From contig CM057149.1 of the NCBI GenBank assembly GCA_029964075.1, forward strand, positions 27,294,197-27,358,196: a stretch of 64,000 nt of DNA. The letters are read 5' to 3'. The position numbers were made by a program, and so were the translations under genes. Below are positions 1 to 10,985 of the stretch, piece by piece. Source of the DNA: Patiria pectinifera. Lineage: Eukaryota; Echinodermata; Asteroidea; Valvatida; Asterinidae. The first letter of the stretch is position 1. Each line of letters begins with the position of its first letter. A model generated the notes under the pieces. It searched no databases and was not told the origin of the DNA. It saw nothing but the letters and a program-made list of their open reading frames with translations.

Positions 1-235
1 TTCCATATCGACATTAAAGTTATATTAAAGACATGCCGTATGCATGTCCATAATGTACAAGAACGATTTCAGGCCATAGCGAAGTGCCGTTTCTCGGTCC
101 ATGGTTTCATAAAGGCCGCGCTGCGCAGTCTATTTTTAGTAACTTTTGGAAATGTTGTGTTTTTTTGGATTTTTTTGGGGGGGGGAATGTTTGTTTTTTA
201 CAGTAAAAAAATTATTTATTTAATAAAAAAATATT

Positions 236-414
236 TTATTGCGAAATAACGCAATAGTATTGCGAAATAACGCAATAGTATTGCGAAATAACGCAATACA
301 ATTGCGAAATAACGCAATAAATGTATTGGGAAATAACGCAGTAGTATTGCGAAATAACGCGCGCAATAAATGTATTGCAAAATAACGCAATAGTATTGCG
401 AAAAAACGCAATAG
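236..414 (-). repeat. 21-bp minisatellite, left inverted arm
   Basis: About eight units of TTGCGAAATAACGCAA plus a short AT linker. The first and last five bases of the core (TTGCG and CGCAA) are complementary, so each unit can fold into a small stem. Copies vary by single substitutions and by an occasional longer linker such as TAAATGTA. Confidence 0.9.
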
Positions 415-1680
415 TTTTTGTTAAATAAACCCAATGTTTTTTTTTAGAAAAAAAATGCATGAGTCCGAATGGTTGAACCTATAGGCCTACTGCGGCCTAC
501 TTTAGGCCTACTTATAGGCAAATTCTCACGTCATATTTTCTGACAGATAAAGTTTTTATGGTGTATAAAACCCACCCTGCATGGCGGATCCTGGATTTGT
601 AAAGGGGGTTAGCGGAGGACAAATAATAAATAGGACCAAAGACCTAAAGCAGTGACTAGACAGTGTATAACGAGATTGTTACTTCACGAATCTTAGGGAA
701 CGTTGGAATTTTCTACCCAGTTGGCATTTTTCCAGACGGAAGATGACACCGTTAATCATCCCAACCGTCCCCATAACCCACCAATTCCTAATGACCCCCA
801 TAAAACACGTTTTAGCTTTAAGAACAAATGGAGGTTAAAAGTACAGTTCTTTTAAAAAAAAAAAAACCTTTAAAAATTCGTTCAGTTCTTTAACAAGCTT
901 AAAAAACACTTTTCTAATTCGTATCAGTATACCACTATACGGCTTTAGTGATTCTTGATGCAAGGCATCCTTTTATCCTTTCAAAATTGAATGGACCGGT
1001 TATGTAATTTTGGGAGGGGGTTATTGCGGGGAAAACATTTTAAAGTTGGAAATCATTCTTATGTAATTATCATTCGTTTAAATGTATTGATTTTCTTCAG
1101 CGTGGTGGAATATTGAGCGTATTATTGATGCATCCCCCCAACCCAAACAACCATTCCTCAAAACGTTATATCAGTATAATTTCCCCTGCATTGTTACAAT
1201 ACGAATGCACTGTGGATGCACCATTAAATTCATGTTATTATTAACATTCTAAAGTTTGTTTCCTTCAGGTGCATGGATAAAACGCAGTACTTGTAGTTGC
1301 GAGGCCGGGAATCATTCAGTTCTCTTCTGTTAGCACGCGTGCGTGCTTGGTGGCCATTTTGAGTCGGTTGTCTTTAAAAAAAAAAATCAGAACGCACATG
1401 ATTCAATAGGGGGGGGGGGGTGTGTGAAAAGATATTAAAGCCCTTAACACTTGTTGCCCCTTCCGCCCCCCCCCTCCCCCGGGGGGGCAAAAATGCCACA
1501 ACAATGTCTATTATGGCAACGTTTTCTGAACAGATCAAACATAGGCCTTCTGGTTTTCAGGTGAGAGGACAACTGATAAAAACGCAATGACGGACATGTG
1601 GAATTTCAAGAACATTTCATCAAAATGGACAGATATAGGCCAAACTGAACATCCGGGGTGAAGTTTGTACACGACAGTAC
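415..1680. other. interior of the first foldback element
   Basis: About 1.27 kb with no open reading frame longer than 60 codons and no family I recognise. It contains short homopolymer runs (A, G and C tracts near 850, 1380-1420 and 1460-1490). I see no transposase motif. Confidence 0.5.
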
Positions 1681-2100
1681 TTGCGTTATTTCGCAATAAG
1701 TATTGCGTAATTTCGCAATAAGTATTGCGTTATTTCGCAATAAGTATTGCGTTATTTCGCAATGCTATTGCGTTATTTCGCAATACATTTATTGCGTTAT
1801 TTCGCAACAGTATTGCGTTATTTCGCAATAGTATTGCGTTATTTCGCAATACTATTGCGTTATTTCGAAAAAAATATTGCGTTATTTCGCAAAACTATTG
1901 CGTTATTACGCAATACTTTTGCGTTATTTCGCAATACTATTGCGTTATTTCGCAATACATTTATTGCGTTATTTCGCAATGCTATTGCGTTATTTCACAA
2001 TAGTATTGCGTTATTTCGCAATAGTACTGTGTTATTTTGAAAACTGAGTTTATTGCGTTATTTCGCAAAACTATTGCGTTATTTCGCAATAAAATATTTT
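1681..2100 (+). repeat. 21-bp minisatellite, right inverted arm
   Basis: About nineteen units of TTGCGTTATTTCGCAA plus a linker, the reverse complement of the left array. The right arm is more than twice as long as the left, suggesting unequal copy-number change. The long reading frames here, repeating RYFAI or ALFRN, exist only because 21 is a multiple of three. Confidence 0.9.
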
Positions 2101-2328
2101 TTACTTTTTTACTTTTAATATCTGGCACGAACGGGCTTCCTTAAAAAAAAATTCCAAAAAAACCCCCTTCCCCCCAAAAAATTAAAAATCCCCCCCCAAA
2201 AAAAAAACCCTCCCCCCCCCCCCCCACATGATTGCCTTAACGGGCTTTCGTAGTTTGCTTTCGAGGGATAGTTTTCGAGAAGGTTTAAAATCTTGTCAAT
2301 GCGCGAGGGTGTGGTTTTTGAGGGGCAG

Positions 2329-3087
2329 GTGTGGCGGTAATTCTGTCCCCCCCCCCCTTGTAAATGTGTCCCCCCGGACAAATTTACCGGCTCGTGACCC
2401 GGTAAATCTGTCCGGGGGGGGGACACATTTACCTAGGTAGATCTGTCCCCCTCCCTGGTAAATATGTCCCCCTGCCCAACGTTGAAAGTGTCCCCCTGGT
2501 AAATGTGTCCCCGTGCATGCATGCGGTGATACGAGTCGTGTTCGTGAGCGCGCGCATCGCCGCAAGTACATGCTGCAAGAATTGCGGCAGCGTTTATCAC
2601 ATGTGTATAATGTGTATCCCGCTACACGAAGGAAATTCATCCAATGAGAAATTTCGTTAGGCGCTACGATGGGAACGCAGACCAATCCAAGTAGGTGTTA
2701 TATCAATGAGGCGTCCACCGTAATTTGAGGCGTCCACCGTAATTGGGCTACATGTAGTGCACGACCTTGCTGTAATTTAACCGTACTCCGAGTAGTCCGA
2801 GTCGATCGAAACATAATTGTTCACATTTCACAAAGAGACCAAAAAGTTCATTTTATTCATCTTCATGAAGGGCAGACTAAAAAGTAACAAATGTATAGCT
2901 TGTATGAATTCATTAAAACAATATAGGGAATTACTGGCCTGCGTTGCAAAACTAGGGGGACAAAAAACCTGGAGGGGACAAAATTACCTGAAGGGGGACA
3001 GAATTAACGGGCCGGGGAGGACACTTTTACCTAGGTAATTCTGTCCCCGGACACTTTTAACGGGAGACAGAATTACCGTCCACACCG
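2329..3087. mobile_element. inverted-repeat element with GGTAA(A/T)TNTGTCCCC subrepeats
   Basis: The left end begins GGTGTGGCGGTAATTCTGTC and the right end, read on the minus strand, begins GGTGTGGACGGTAATTCTGT. Variants of GGTAAATGTGTCCCC recur in both orientations just inside the ends (2350-2510 and 2955-3080). Such subterminal motifs are typical of DNA transposons, where they bind transposase. A direct repeat of GAGGCGTCCACCGTAATT lies at 2708-2746. No coding capacity is seen. Confidence 0.6.
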
Positions 3088-3309
3088 GCACTTTTGCATT
3101 GTAAAGATAGGAGACCATTAAGCGCGATTGTAATGCTTTTATGTGTGCGTTTGGGTGGCAGTTTTTTTTTTAACAAAGGCTACGTAACTGGTCGGAAGTG
3201 CTCTTTTAGTTCTGTTGATGTGACGTGCTACTATTTTTATCGGACGACTTGGTGCGGGAACTGTTTAGCTTATAAACTGAGATTGTCATTGACGAGTTCA
3301 TTAGATTGT

Positions 3310-3434
3310 CATTGACGAGTACAGTAGTTGCGCCGTTGTTGCCTTTCGTGGCGTTGCCGTCTGAAAACAAATGGGCCCTAACATTTTGGACAATTTGTTT
3401 TCAGTAACCATTTCCCAAAATGGTTTATGGATTG
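3310..3434. repeat. fragment of the duplicated-unit repeat family
   Basis: The stretch with GGCCCTAACATTTTGGA and the following CATTTCCCAAAATGG is shared with 9110-9330 and 12495-12575. It is an older, diverged copy of the repeat that forms the left part of the duplicated block further right. Confidence 0.6.
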
Positions 3435-4395
3435 GTGCGTTCGTTTATAGCTCAGCTGGATCGACACGGCCAGTCAGCTCGTACCGTTCGATTAGCTCCA
3501 GCGGGGCCCCAAGGTCGATCGAATCCCGCTGGTGTCTTTTTCGTTTTCTGGTACGTGTTAACTCATTGACTATAAGAGATTTAGTTTTCTGTGCTAAACT
3601 ACAGCAACAGTACCATTATAGCTTAAAGGGAATGTACATCATTGGATTTTGTTGTAATTTTCAGAAATGAACTATTTGAGGGGTAAGTAATAGATCAAAT
3701 ATTGTTACACTGACATGTTTTAAGTTTTGTGTTCGAAAATGCCGGAAAAACCAAGAAAAACAAAAATGTTCAAGCAGTCTGGTTCCCTGACTCCACTAAA
3801 GATGAAATTGATCAATATTTATAGATGCCGGAAAATTGTAAGCTAAGGGAACCTGTCTAGCCTGCCTGCACCCGTTCATGAACATGTAACCAATAGCAAA
3901 CTAAATTAGGACTGAAAAAATGGTAAATTTGGATTAGTAGTTGAAAAATAGTTAGGTTTTTCCAAACGGTGGTCGGCCGACCACCTTTGGAAATGTATAA
4001 AAAATACTATTTTCTTGAATAGGACTTGACACCAGCTGCCACAATTTTACAGGATGCTTTATACTGTCATTTACCAACATTCTAGTAAAGTATTTCGTAA
4101 AAACTTGGTGGTTTTATTTTTCGATGTTTGCAAATGTTGTATATTCCCTTTTTTCGGGAAGCACTACTGCTGGTACTGTCTGCGGAGTCCAGGTTGTGCA
4201 TCTTCGTACAGGTTCAAGGCATGTGGTGCACTCGGAGGATCAGGGCTTAGGGTGCAGCCTAAGCTTGTTCCTCTCTTTTACATGGTGCCTGGCCCTCCGG
4301 GGTATTATGGGTGGACCTTTAGGAGATCTAGCACACACCACGGAACACCACTGGACTGATTTATGTATAAATATGTATCATTTAACAATTTCTTG
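3435..4395 (+). mobile_element. tRNA-derived SINE copy 1, split by a MITE
   Basis: Aligns in two pieces (3435-3626 and 4150-4395) to the uninterrupted copy at 11905-12345. Shared landmarks are the CCAGCGGGGCCCC block, the GCTGGTGTCTTT tail of the tRNA-like head, and TAAGAGATTTAGTTT, followed after the interruption by TGTGCATCTTCGTACAG. The pol III B box is damaged here: GGTCGATCGAATCCC carries extra bases. The two pieces are separated by a 523-bp TTAA-flanked element. Confidence 0.75.
3627..4149. mobile_element. TTAA-type MITE, copy 1
   Basis: Begins AGGGAATGTACATCATT and ends CAAATGTTGTATATTCCCT, giving imperfect terminal inverted repeats of about 20 bp. It sits in TTAA (3623-3626), the right copy of which has decayed to TTTT (4150-4153). 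The uninterrupted SINE at about 12065 shows the empty site. An internal hairpin with apex GGTCGGCCGACC lies near 3970-3990. A TTAA target is characteristic of piggyBac-like transposases, but the AGGG terminus is not the usual CCC, so the superfamily is left open. Confidence 0.75.
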
Positions 4396-4585
4396 AATGT
4401 GCCCTGATTGTGGGAGTCCTATGCCCAGACGCGACCTGCCCGGACCCAGGTATGGAATTCCATTAGGCCTACTGCTATTACCGCGTCGCAAGTGGGGCAA
4501 TGGTGCTTGGAGCCGTAGCCGTTTAGCGCCGTCAACGGTGCATAGTCACGTCGTGCCGTCGCATAGTCGCGTTGTGCCGTCGCAT

Positions 4586-5151
4586 ATTATACAAATATTG
4601 AATGCTTCGAGTGGTGTAGTAAAACTAGCCTCCCGAGGTGATCCATGGACATTCTATTTTCCCAAGGCGAAGCCGAGGGAAAATAGAATGATCCATGGAT
4701 CACCGAGGGAGGCTAGTTTTACTTCACCACGAGATAAAGCATTCAATATTTGTTTTATAACACTTCACCCACAGATTCTGCTTGATTTTAATATTTTAAA
4801 TTATTTAAATCTGAACACAGCTGAAATAAACTTCAATTTCAATACAAAATTGGTGGAAAATGTATTTCTCTCTTAAAAACTACCCCTTTACGAAATGTTT
4901 GAACCCAAGTCTGCGGCGCGCTCTCTTTGGAATAATACGCGCTACGCACAACGCGCAACGCGCACACCAGCATGCATTTGCACACAAATACCGCGCCGTG
5001 GAAATAGTACTTTGGTTGCTAATGGTATAGTACTTTGGTTGCTATGCGCATAGTACTTTTGGCCGTGCACAGAAAGATAGCAAAATTAGAAAGTAACATG
5101 TGACTCTCTCTCGGCCAATCAAGACACAGAATCTGTGGGTGAGGTGTTATA
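4586..5151 (+). mobile_element. hairpin-plus-body element, unit A
   Basis: A hairpin with arms of about 75 bp (4591-4752) is followed by a 396-bp body (4756-5151) whose ends are inverted repeats: TATAACACTTCACCCACAGA on the left and TCTGTGGGTGAGGTGTTATA on the right. The apex of the hairpin is AAGGCGAAGCCGAGGG. The body carries ATTGG and CACATG motifs near its right end and GCGCAACGCGCAACGCGC-like repeats. It is inserted in the minisatellite arm of the foldback element and is directly followed by unit B. No coding capacity; the reading frame over the hairpin is an artefact. Confidence 0.8.
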
Positions 5152-5717
5152 ATATACAAATATTGAATGCTTCGAGTGGTATAGTAAAACTAGCCTCCCG
5201 AGGTGATCCATGGACATTCTATTTTCCCGAGGCGAAGCCGAGGGAAAATAGAATGCTCCATGGATCACCGAGGGAGACTAGTTTTACTTCACCACGAGAT
5301 AAAGCATTCAATATTTGTTTTATAACACTTCACCCACAGATTCTGCTTGGTTTTAAGATTTTAAATTATTTAAATCTGAACACAGTTGAAATAAACTTCA
5401 ATTTCAATACAAAATTGGTGGAAAATGTATTTCTGTCTTAAAAACTAACCCTTCACGAAATGTTTGAACCCAAGTCTGCGGCGCGCTCTCTTTGGAATAA
5501 TACGCGCTATGCACAACGCGCAACGCGCACACCAGCATGCATTTTGCACACAAATACCGCGCCGTGGAAATAGTACTTTGGTTGCTAATGGTATAGTACT
5601 TTGGTTGCTATGCGCATAGTACTTTTGGCCGTGCACAGAAAGATAGCAAAATTAGAAAGTAACATGTGACTCGCTCTCGGCCAATCAATACACAGAATCT
5701 GTGGGTGGGGTGTTATA
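5152..5717 (+). mobile_element. hairpin-plus-body element, unit B
   Basis: A second copy, head to tail with unit A and nearly identical to it: hairpin 5156-5318, body 5321-5717 with the same terminal repeats. The junction between A and B is simply the end of one body joined to the start of the next hairpin, so this is a tandem dimer, not two insertions with separate target duplications. The few differences (for example GATCC/GCTCC in the arm) suggest the dimer is young. Confidence 0.8.
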
Positions 5718-5725
5718 ATCGCGTC

Positions 5726-6197
5726 TTGCCCGACTGCGTCTGGCCGTACAGTACTATCGCAAGCTCTGCCGCACGCGCCGCACGTCCAAAAACACGAGGT
5801 CATACGTCACATACTGTTTATGCATATTCATGAGTTTGCGCGGGCGCGCCTGCATATTGCTTACATTACAGCGCGGCCGCCATTTTGAAATCGCATGGGG
5901 GATCGCATGGGGGACGATATATGTGGAATCTGATGACTGAAATTCGTCTTGTGGCCAGATGGATGAAAATATTTGAGACCAAACAACGTTTTTTCGAAAA
6001 TGTATGAGTTGTTCTACGACTACGAACCTTAACTTTGGAAATTTGTGTCCTGGATGAAAAGATAATCGCGATCGAAAGATGTAGCAAAATCGCTGCATTG
6101 GCGGCCAACAAAATTCAGTCTCTGTGGAAGCATCGGGCGTCTGGCCGTACTACAGAGCTTGCGATAGTACTGTACGGCCAGACGCAGTCGGGCTAAG
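5726..6197. mobile_element. MITE with 42-bp TIRs and short TSD (hAT-like)
   Basis: Terminal inverted repeats of about 42 bp, starting GCCCGACTGCGTCTGGCC and containing GTACAGTACTATCGCAAGC, bracket a 472-bp element. TCGCGTC flanks both sides (5719-5725 and 6198-6204), with a mismatching eighth base, consistent with a 7-8 bp target duplication as in hAT elements. The flanks can be joined into continuous minisatellite arm of the foldback element. No transposase. Confidence 0.7.
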
Positions 6198-6429
6198 TCG
6201 CGTCGTACCGTCGCCTCGTCGCATTTTAACTAAAATATCCAGTGTTTCGACAGTAGGTATGAGGCGCCACGTGTAAACAAGTTATTTAAAAAAATTATTG
6301 ATATATAATTCATTATTTATCATATAATTCAGTTTTTCGGCTTATTTAGGCTTATTCATGTATATACAATGCATTATTTACATATCATAAATTTCTTCTT
6401 GGACAATTATATATCATTCAAAAATACCT

Positions 6430-7022
6430 CAGACAGTTTAACTATTCCTATTGGTCGAGAGCCCGTCACGTGGCCGGTCTTAAACGGATGATAAAGACAT
6501 GGCTAGCTGGTCTTAAACACTTTCCGAGTGTCACAATAAAATGTGGACTCCTAAAAATCCAGTGCCTCTTATGGTTTCATTGGTTGAACTTTCACAATCC
6601 TCACGTATAGGCATGCGGAAAAACTACCAGGGAGTCAGAATTTTATAGTTCTAAATTCAAAACGCAACGCGCCAGGTGCGTTCTGCGCGACATCGCGCAG
6701 AACATGATACGCGCGCGTCAATCTCCATAAAAGGGTTGTTTACATCTTACTCGCCAGCTGAACACTCCATTATTTTGCAAGAGGGATGTTTCAAAAAGCA
6801 TAAAGTGAATTTGTTGAACAAAATCGGGATGTTTTGAACGAATTATAGGATTTTTTCTTACCGAAAAGGTATTTATGAATGGGAATAAATTTGTGCTCCG
6901 TCAGTATTTATCACTCTGTTTAAGACCACTTAGAGTCTGGGTGCTAATAATTACCCTCGCCTCCGGCTCGGGTAATTATCAGCACCAAGACTCTAAGTGG
7001 TCTTAAACAGAGTGATAAAAGC
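6430..7022 (-). mobile_element. hairpin-plus-body element, unit F (divergent)
   Basis: A hairpin with arms of about 50 bp at 6900-7022 has apex CTCGCCTCCGGCTCG. To its left is a body region in which ATTGGTCGAGAGC followed by TCACGTGG matches the end of the A/B body (ATTGGCCGAGAGC, TCACATG) on the opposite strand. Arm sequence is unrelated to the other hairpins. The outer border near 6430 is not certain because a clear terminal repeat is not visible there. Confidence 0.6.
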
Positions 7023-7251
7023 CTTCAGAGCACAGTTTGCATTATATGTAAATAAATTAAATTGAAGCACTAGAAATATCAATATGCCAGCTCATGGGCG
7101 TTATATGAGAACTTCAATTGTAGACTGTGCTCGTACTTTGATGCCCAAGACTATCTTGAACTGCTGACAATCTTGGCATAAACAAATATCTACTGCCAGG
7201 TAGCAACGTACCTGAGATCTGCATGGCAGACGGGAAAACCTGCCAAAAAGA

Positions 7252-8215
7252 GGGGCCAAATCCCGGTACATACCGTTCTTTCGTTTTACCGTTTTGGATT
7301 TCCTAAAAAACAAAAACAGTAAACGAACCATTGGCCGTTTTGTAGTTTTACAGTTTTGTCAAACGGTATTAAGAAAAATACGTCGGTTTAGTAAAATTCA
7401 TTACAGCATAACGATAAAAAGTTTTACAGTTTTTCACAAAGAACATTGAAAAACAGCAAAACAGTCAGTATTGAATACAGACTTTTTTTTCTATTTCAGT
7501 GTCATAGTTAACAGTCCGTGGTGCATTTTGTGGCGGTGGGCAAGGGGTGTGGAGGAGCACCATGCTGTGCACGAAGGAGTTTTACTCCCGTGAATATCGG
7601 CATAATTATTGCGTGGTGTAATTCCTGGCGTGCCGACCCTCGACACCCCCCCCCCCTCCAATCTACTGCGATTCAGTGTTTTATAGCTCCATGGTGGGGG
7701 CTTAAAGAGTTGCAAGCAAAAGTGGCCCTGGAAAATTCCAAGGAGGACATTTCACAATGGATACAGGAAGAAGTTGCAGGTATATGTTGAATGAAATTGG
7801 AGTTCGGCGCGTTCTTCAGTAGCCAATAATCGCAAATTCTGTCGTGAGAAGGACACAAATGTAAGAAGGGCAAATTCCCAGGCAGTGACTCGATCCCAAG
7901 GACACATTAACATTCCAAGGTGCATTGCTTAATTGCCAAACCTGAATCAAAAAAATTGTCGACAAGACTATTGATCGTTTTGTCATTGTGATGTTTTTGA
8001 AAAAGAACACTCTAAAAAATAAAGCAATTAACCGTTTATCGCTTTTGAAACTAAAAAAAAAATTAAAAAAGTAATTGTTTTTGTGTGACTTAATACGTTT
8101 GACCGTTACTGTAAAACAACAAAACGATCAGTGGTTCGTTTACTGCTTTTGTTTTTGGGGGAAATCTAAAACGGTAAAACGAAATAACGGTTTATAGGCC
8201 TACTGGGATTGGGCC
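7252..8215. mobile_element. long-TIR element, about 960 bp
   Basis: Terminal inverted repeats of about 100-150 bp: left starts GGGGCCAAATCCCGG, right (minus strand) starts GGCCCAATCCCAGTAGG, and both continue with TTTCGTTTTACCGTTTT and AGTAAACGAACCA. The inside (7500-7800) has a GC-rich patch and no recognisable gene. Only short reading frames occur. Confidence 0.65.
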
Positions 8216-8689
8216 AGAAACACAAAACTGGATCACGACACGAAGCAGAAATAATGGAAAAGGTGAAAGAAATGAAAAGCCTCGCATCGTACACCTTCGT
8301 TGACTTTTATTTTGAATGAAAAAAGTGCTAAATAGAATGCGCGGAAATGAAAACGAGAACGGGAATCTCTTGCAGATAGCCCTAAACCAAACCGACTGCT
8401 AAATTGAATGATCACTTAAACCGAATGACATAACTTCAATTTAGGATGCGTTAAACATGAAAATGTCAGGTCTTGAAAAGAATTTGAACGCCTGAAATCT
8501 AATACGAACCACGGGAATGACAGCAGGGTGTTACTTCGCATCAAATTGGCCACTATCAAGATGAATTTGCATGCTATTTTTGCGAAATTGGCCGGGAAAA
8601 CATATGAAATATATATAAATAATTTTGTCGCTTTGTGTTTTATTTGTCGCCTCATATGTCGAAACACTGGATATTTCAGTTAAAATGCG

Positions 8690-8985
8690 ACGAGGCGACG
8701 GTACGACGCAACTATGCGACGGCACGACGCGACTATGCGCCGTTGACGGCGTAAACGGCTATAGAACCAAACAATAAAAATGCGACGACGCGACTATGCG
8801 ACGGCACGATGCGACTATGCGACGGCACGACGCGACTATGCGACGGCCCTATACAAACATTACAAAACTATGCGACGGTACGACGCGACGGTACGACGCG
8901 ACTATGCGACGGCACGACGCGACTATGCGACGGCACGACGCGACTATGCGACGGCTCGACGCGACTGTGCGCTGTTGACGGCGTA
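8690..8985 (+). repeat. 21-bp minisatellite in the right foldback arm
   Basis: Around nine units of ACTATGCGACGGCACGACGCG, interrupted once by about 40 bp at 8745-8790 and once at 8845-8870. The flanking GTTGACGGCGTAAACGGCTA occurs twice (8742 and 8967), so the array itself was locally duplicated. The left foldback arm holds only two or three units. Confidence 0.85.
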
Positions 8986-9109
8986 AACGGCTACGGGCCC
9001 AAGCACCATTGCCCCACTTGCGACGCGGAAATGGCAGTAATGGAATTCCATACCCAGGTATGTGTGGGCAGATCTCCGCCATCGAAGAGTTCAGGAGTAC
9101 AGTGTTGAT

Positions 9110-10985
9110 CAGTTACGCCGTTGTTGCCTTCGTGGCGTCACCGTCTGGCTTCGGCATTTCGAAGGGGCGGCGGAACGGGTGGGGGGGGGGGGCACCAAAG
9201 TGCCCTCTTGCGGACATAAACAAGTGCCCCCTCGAGCATGTGCCCCTTCGCGATGAAGACAAAACTGGCCCTAACATTTTGGATAATTTTGTTTTCAGCA
9301 ATCATTTCCCCAAATGGTATAGAAAGTTCCGATATGACCGGTTCTGAAGCACGCCCCCTATTTTTGAATATCGTATCAGCCCCCCCCCCCCCTCCACCCA
9401 ATATTTGATTTTACGGAAGTCAAGTGTGCGGTGGCAAAACGTGTTGACATTTCAGCACAGATGTACCCCCTCCTCCCCCCCTAACAAAAAAGCTAGATAC
9501 GCTGCTGCACCGACGGAAGATGTCTTTTACTGAGCAAGTGCCGCTTTTTGGTGATCCCCCAGTTTGTCGCAGCTCGCCGCCTAGGATAGGACGGTCCATA
9601 TGGCCAGATTTTCCCATCGTTGATCGAAATGTTGGCGGCATTGAGGCGGCGTTTGATTACGTCCGTGTAGCACAGCTTCGGCCTGCAGCCTGGCCGTCTG
9701 GGTGATTTCGGGAGCTCGCCACGGAGAGGAGGATATTCGGCAGTCTGTGCTCCTCCCTGCGCACGACATGCCCTGTCCAGCAGAGCTGCATATCCAGCAA
9801 CGACATGCCCACTTGATGCAGCACTTCATCATTGGTACCCCGGCCCGCGCGATCCCGCATGAAATGTGGAGAATAGACCGGAGGTGGCGCTGCCGAATGG
9901 TCCGTAGGTTCTTGAGGTTGCAGGCAAGTAATCGGTCCGAAATTGCCTATACGCCGGCCAAATCACGAGTTGCATGCCCTCAAATTCTTCAATATTTGAG
10001 CATATTGTGGGTCATGAACTTGAGGGTTTGTAAGAACAAAATATGGGTGGAAGCCAAGCACAGCACTGTGAGCTTGTGTTTCAGAGAAATTTGGATGAAA
10101 TTGGGGCCCTAAAAGTGCTCTATTTCCATGGGCGTCGCCAGGATTCTTTTCTGGGGGGGGCATTTTTTCTTTGGGCCAAAAAATGCCTGTATTTCTAAAC
10201 ACATTCTCGATTTATCAGTTTTAGAGGGGGGCAGGGACATTTTGCCCCCCCCCATTAAATTTACACCAGTATGACTTCGCGCCTCTTTTTCTTTTCTTTC
10301 TCCCTCTTTTGTTTTTGTGTTGCTTCTCGGGGGGGGGGTCCCCCCCCCTCACGACGCCCATTTCTATTTTCCAATGGAGCATGCACCGTTTTTCAATTGC
10401 GATGGGCTTCAAGACTATTTTAAGGGGTGATCATCTTCGGATGGAAATTTCTCCTAAAATTCAGCAGATTACCAGAACAAAATTAAAAAGAAAATGGAAG
10501 ATGATGTAATAAGATTTATTTTGATGTGTGTTTCGTAAACCTTGGAGAGTTGTGAGTATTTTATTCGAATTGCTGAAGTGCATGGGGACATTTATCATTG
10601 GAGTTTATGGCAGTTTATTTTCTGGTCTGCAAGCTTGACTTTCCGTCTGTGGGTGCACACCGGTAAATAGGCCAAAACCCATCAGCTGAGCTCATGAATA
10701 AAGTTATACCTAAACGGTTCTATATTAGAGAGTTCTGAGAGCCAATAAATTCGGGAATTGAAGAGATATTGCATTGACCCCTCTGGCCCGGATTTGAGGC
10801 TTCAAATTCTGAGCATTTCGGATGAAATTGAGCTCGAAAGTGGCGCTATTTTGCCATGTTGTGGAGAGATCTTTTTTTTTTTTTTTAAATATGTCTACTC
10901 TTCCGCTTTGGGAAAAAAAGAACGGTCCTCTTCTTTGGATGAGTACATTGTTTATCTCGAAAAGTCAATGGTGCTATGGGTCAAC
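9110..10985. repeat. duplicated block, copy 1
   Basis: From about 9702 to 10985 this is almost identical to 14669-15989 (offset 4,967 bp); the parts to the left (9265-9700) align with lower identity to 12495-12575 plus 14214-14668. Differences are mainly in G or C run lengths. The shared 136-codon reading frame at 9702-10112 and 14669-15079 reflects this recent duplication and is not evidence of a gene. Confidence 0.85.
9590..9890 (-). pseudogene. non-LTR retrotransposon C-terminal fragment, copy 1
   Basis: On the minus strand the translation reads TNDEVLHQVGMSLLD followed by LCWTGHVVRREEHRLPN, which matches the region after the reverse transcriptase in RTE-like and related LINE proteins, normally LRW(A/T)GHVVRM.D.RLPK. 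Only about 60-90 residues remain, with frame breaks, and no upstream reverse transcriptase follows. It is a dead fragment inside the duplicated block. Clade assignment is by this motif alone. Confidence 0.6.

Larger units (their letters stand above)
219..2112. mobile_element. TU-like foldback element with minisatellite arms
   Basis: Two arrays of the same 21-bp unit lie in opposite orientation at 236-414 and 1681-2100, and the sequence just outside each array (an AAAATATTTT motif) is also mirrored. The pair therefore forms long terminal inverted repeats around about 1.27 kb of non-repetitive DNA with no recognisable gene. Foldback elements of Drosophila and the TU elements of sea urchins have this architecture, with tandem repeats making up the inverted arms. 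No transposase and no clear target duplication are visible, so the element is non-autonomous or decayed; the outer borders run into homopolymer tracts and are uncertain. Confidence 0.6.
4434..9075. mobile_element. large foldback element with second minisatellite in its arms
   Basis: The left arm (4434 to about 6265, minus its insertions) and the right arm (about 8640-9075) are inverted copies. Shared blocks are GGTATGGAATTCCATTA, GCAAGTGGGGCAATGGTGC, the GTAGCCGTTTA segment, a 21-bp minisatellite of ACTATGCGACGGCACGACGCG, and the inner edge AATATCCAGTGTTTCGACA. The left arm has been split by two hairpin units (4586-5717) and a MITE (5726-6197). The 2.4-kb interior holds a third hairpin unit and a long-TIR element and no gene. 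Confidence 0.65.

Noticed and set aside
216-2040. Long reading frames repeating RYFAI and ALFRN on both strands
   Set aside because: They are translations of a 21-bp minisatellite, open in several frames because the unit is a multiple of three and lacks stops.
8780-9108. Reading frames of MRRHDATMRR and RLCDGTT type
   Set aside because: Translations of the second 21-bp minisatellite.
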